NCBI GenBank assembly: GCA_036365515.1
Contig: CM070874.1
Span: forward strand, 43,275,083-43,339,082
Direction of reading: 5' to 3'
From: Torymus aiolomorphi
Lineage: Eukaryota > Arthropoda > Insecta > Hymenoptera > Torymidae
DNA length: 64,000 nt
Each line of letters starts with the position of its first letter. The first letter of the stretch is position 1. Shown here one piece after another: positions 61,860 to 64,000 of the stretch. The notes beneath the pieces were generated by a model that saw nothing but the letters and a program-made list of their open reading frames with translations, made no database searches and had not been told where the DNA came from. The position numbers and the translations under genes are program-made.

Positions 61860-63120
61860 ACTCATTCATGCGTATTGCTAACATGAGAATAAACCTTATG
61901 ATTCGTGGAAATGATTGGAAATAATAATAATAGGTTAAAAATTATAACAAATACGGAGATTATTATTAATAATACTACAAATGCTATTAAAATCTTCGGA
62001 ATAATTGATGTTCTGATAATCATTTAAATAACAGAAGCAACGCTGTCACAATTTCAGGTTAAGAAACAACCATATAATAATAATTAACAAATCATGAGCA
62101 TCACCGTCGCTGATAATTAACTGTTAAAATATAAAGCTTATAATTATTTAAGAATGCGCGGTATTGTATAGCAAACGTTGCGCGACGTATAATCGGAGGA
62201 TAATAACGTTGTGCAACGTTGTGTAAATAAACAAATATAATAACTAAAAATAGTTAAGGAGTTGATTAGCAACAATCATCATAACCGACCAGGAATTTAA
62301 TAATATTAATAACAATAATTTATAACAAGAGCTAAAGATAAACAATAAAACGCAAGTATAGATAATTAACAACAAATTTAAAAACAATCTCGAGTTATCC
62401 GGATAATTGGTTATTCTTGGAGGTACTGACGTGTAATAACAACAATTGTTTATAATTAAGTAGTTTTCCGGGACAATAGTAACCAAACGTTGCTCAACGC
62501 AAATTGAAGGTTAATAATATCATGCAACGTTATAAAGTTAACGAACTACGACCAATCCGAGAATGATTAATATCATTTGCAATAAATAAATAAAGCCATT
62601 ATTATGCAATTATCAACGGTATTTACTAGAAATTAGGAGTTGTGTAATAAAACGTAATTTGAACATACAATTGATTAATAATATCATAACTATTGGTTTA
62701 TTGATTAATAATGTTAATGGTACTGATAAATAATACTAAAAATAATTGCAATTTGATAGACAATTAAGACAATATGCAACAATGTTATGCAACGTATAGT
62801 TAATAATGATAACATATAAACCTAACTTGAGAGGTTAATAAAGATTAATTAAAACAATTAAACTGAGTAATTAATAAAGTTATTAGCGATAGTTTATCAT
62901 TTAGTTAACAATTTATTGTTTTAAGCACTTTTCGTTAATAAATTGAGATCATTATGATTAATAAGGAAGAGACCGGATAAATAAATAAAGTAACAATAAA
63001 TTACCGGTGATACAAGTTGCATAATATGTTGATTAATACTATTATTAATAATACGTCATTAAACGTAATCTAACATACATGACAATCTGTTGCAGAGTAT
63101 TCTAACGGACATTTTATTCC
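61860..63120. other. AT-rich region with recurring GCAACGTT motifs
   Basis: Dominated by 'aataataa' runs. At least five occurrences of 'gcaacgtt' or 'acgttgc' (62174, 62209, 62488, 62523, 62795). No gene. Confidence 0.5.
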
Positions 63121-63339
63121 AAGAACCCCTAGGTAGTAAACAATTCCATGAAATTACGTAATAGGTAACCGGCCAAAAGGGGAACCAATAAGAGAAGCAG
63201 TATCTCCTACCACAGAAGAAGGGGGCGGAGCCTCCTTTCAGATTTTGACGTCCTACAGCACTTCCACAGGCTATAGATGTATTTCAAGTTTTTACCACCA
63301 GAGGGAGAGGGATCATCCTCAACGGCTTTCAGGTCCGCG

Positions 63340-63385
63340 CTCACCATATAAAAGGGAGCCCAGTACACCGACGGGCAGTCTCGCT
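63340..63385 (+). promoter_or_regulatory. Core promoter-like site of a plus-strand gypsy element
   Basis: CCATATAAAAGGGAGC (TATA) followed after about 25 nt by GGGCAGTCTCGC, an arthropod initiator-like sequence. It would lie in the U3/R boundary of a 5' LTR. Confidence 0.5.
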
Positions 63386-63477
63386 TAGAGAAATAATCCG
63401 ATCTTGTACCTATCAGCATCCACGTATCTTCAAGAATTACGCTGAATATATATATAGTTATATCAAGATCAACGCAT

Positions 63478-63675
63478 TTTCAACGATTTTATATCAAGTT
63501 TCAACGGTTTTCATCAAGTGTTAACTGTTAACAAGTATTAACAAGTTTCAACAATCTTCAACGAGTTTCAACAAGTTTGAACGAGCTTTAACCAGTTTCA
63601 ACGAGTTTGGACGAGTTTCGAGAAGTTTCAACGAGTTTTCAACAAGTTTCAATTACTTCGACGATCTTTCAATGA
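63478..63675 (+). repeat. ~10-12-bp minisatellite TTTCAACGAG
   Basis: At least twelve variants of tttcaac(g/a)ag in a row. It lies between the promoter and the leader similarity at 63750. Confidence 0.8.
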
Positions 63676-63699
63676 GTCAACTACATTCATCAACAACAA

Positions 63700-64000
63700 G
63701 TTAACAACAACGAAAGGATCAACAACCTCACCAATCGGAGGAGGGAGAGCTGTCCTGCCCAAGGTTTTTGAGGCTGTGGTTTTCCTTGGGACTTCAGGGT
63801 GAATACCAGGACAACGGGTGATTGAAATTGGGTCCACGGCCGTCCATATCGAAGGAAGAACCCCAATCAACACCGAATCCGACGGATAAATCAGATAACA
63901 TATAAATATATATATATATTTGCAAATCGTCTCGTCTTTAAGGTCGATTAAGAGATTCGAGTCATAATAGCCAATTTAAGGATCGATAATTTACAACTTA
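63700..64000 (+). mobile_element. Start of a further gypsy-type element, cut by the window end
   Basis: 'ggtttttgaggctg', 'ttccttgggac' and 'ttgggtccac' match in order the leader of element 2 (30955-31020 on the minus strand). Orientation is plus. gag would lie beyond the window. The exact LTR ends were not resolved. Confidence 0.5.

Overview
The window is eukaryotic, AT-rich DNA made almost entirely of transposable elements. No ordinary host gene could be supported. The mix of Ty3/gypsy, DIRS, piggyBac, PIF/Harbinger and Maverick/Polinton elements, and the insect-like PPP1R15 domain at 45.4-45.6 kb, suggest an insect, perhaps a wasp or ant. That placement is an inference.

Layout. (1) 1-2.1 kb: diverged direct repeats and microsatellites. 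(2) 2.1-4.16 kb: a relic of one Maverick/Polinton family, with a truncated capsid gene, a conserved QGF-type gene with an in-frame stop, and an intact 48-codon MGQS-type ORF, two of them preceded by TATA boxes. (3) 4.2-6.9 kb: a broken DIRS-like element (gag, RT/RNase H). (4) 7.1-15.85 kb: gypsy element 1, minus strand, with a 3' LTR and gag-pro-RT-IN but no 5' LTR. It is cut at 15.85 kb by a truncated Harbinger transposase. (5) 17,636-60,489: gypsy element 2, minus strand, same family, flanked by the 4-bp duplication GTAT. It contains a piggyBac element (19,319-23,342, TTAA duplication), a 1.2-kb foldback inside pol (27,578-28,756), a solo LTR inside its 5' LTR (31,954-33,479), and a very large palindromic, repeat-rich element in that same LTR (33,623-60,141). 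(6) Inside the palindromic element lies a 17.4-kb Maverick/Polinton (38,165-55,537) with 202-bp terminal inverted repeats and the 6-bp duplication TATTAA. (7) 60.5-64 kb: flanking AT-rich DNA and the start of another gypsy-like element on the plus strand.

The Maverick is the biological centre of the window. Its left block on the minus strand carries virion-type genes: major capsid, minor capsid/penton-like, adenain-like protease and a parvovirus-type phospholipase A2 fused to a glycine-rich segment. The block on the plus strand has the packaging ATPase, coiled-coil and fibre-like proteins and a retroviral-type integrase with a chromodomain. The right part encodes a 1243-aa protein-primed DNA polymerase, a probably spliced gene with a nuclear-localisation motif, a QGF-type protein and a small OB-like protein. 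Several genes are broken by single-base indels or stops, so this copy is probably dead, while polymerase, ATPase, protease and phospholipase frames are open.

The most unusual gene is a 68-codon ORF at 45,414-45,620 that looks like the C-terminal PP1/eIF2-alpha-directed domain of PPP1R15 (GADD34/CReP). A good candidate 88-nt intron would join the polymerase frame to it in phase. A host-derived translation-control module in a Polinton is, as far as I know, undescribed; that is recognition by eye, not a database result.
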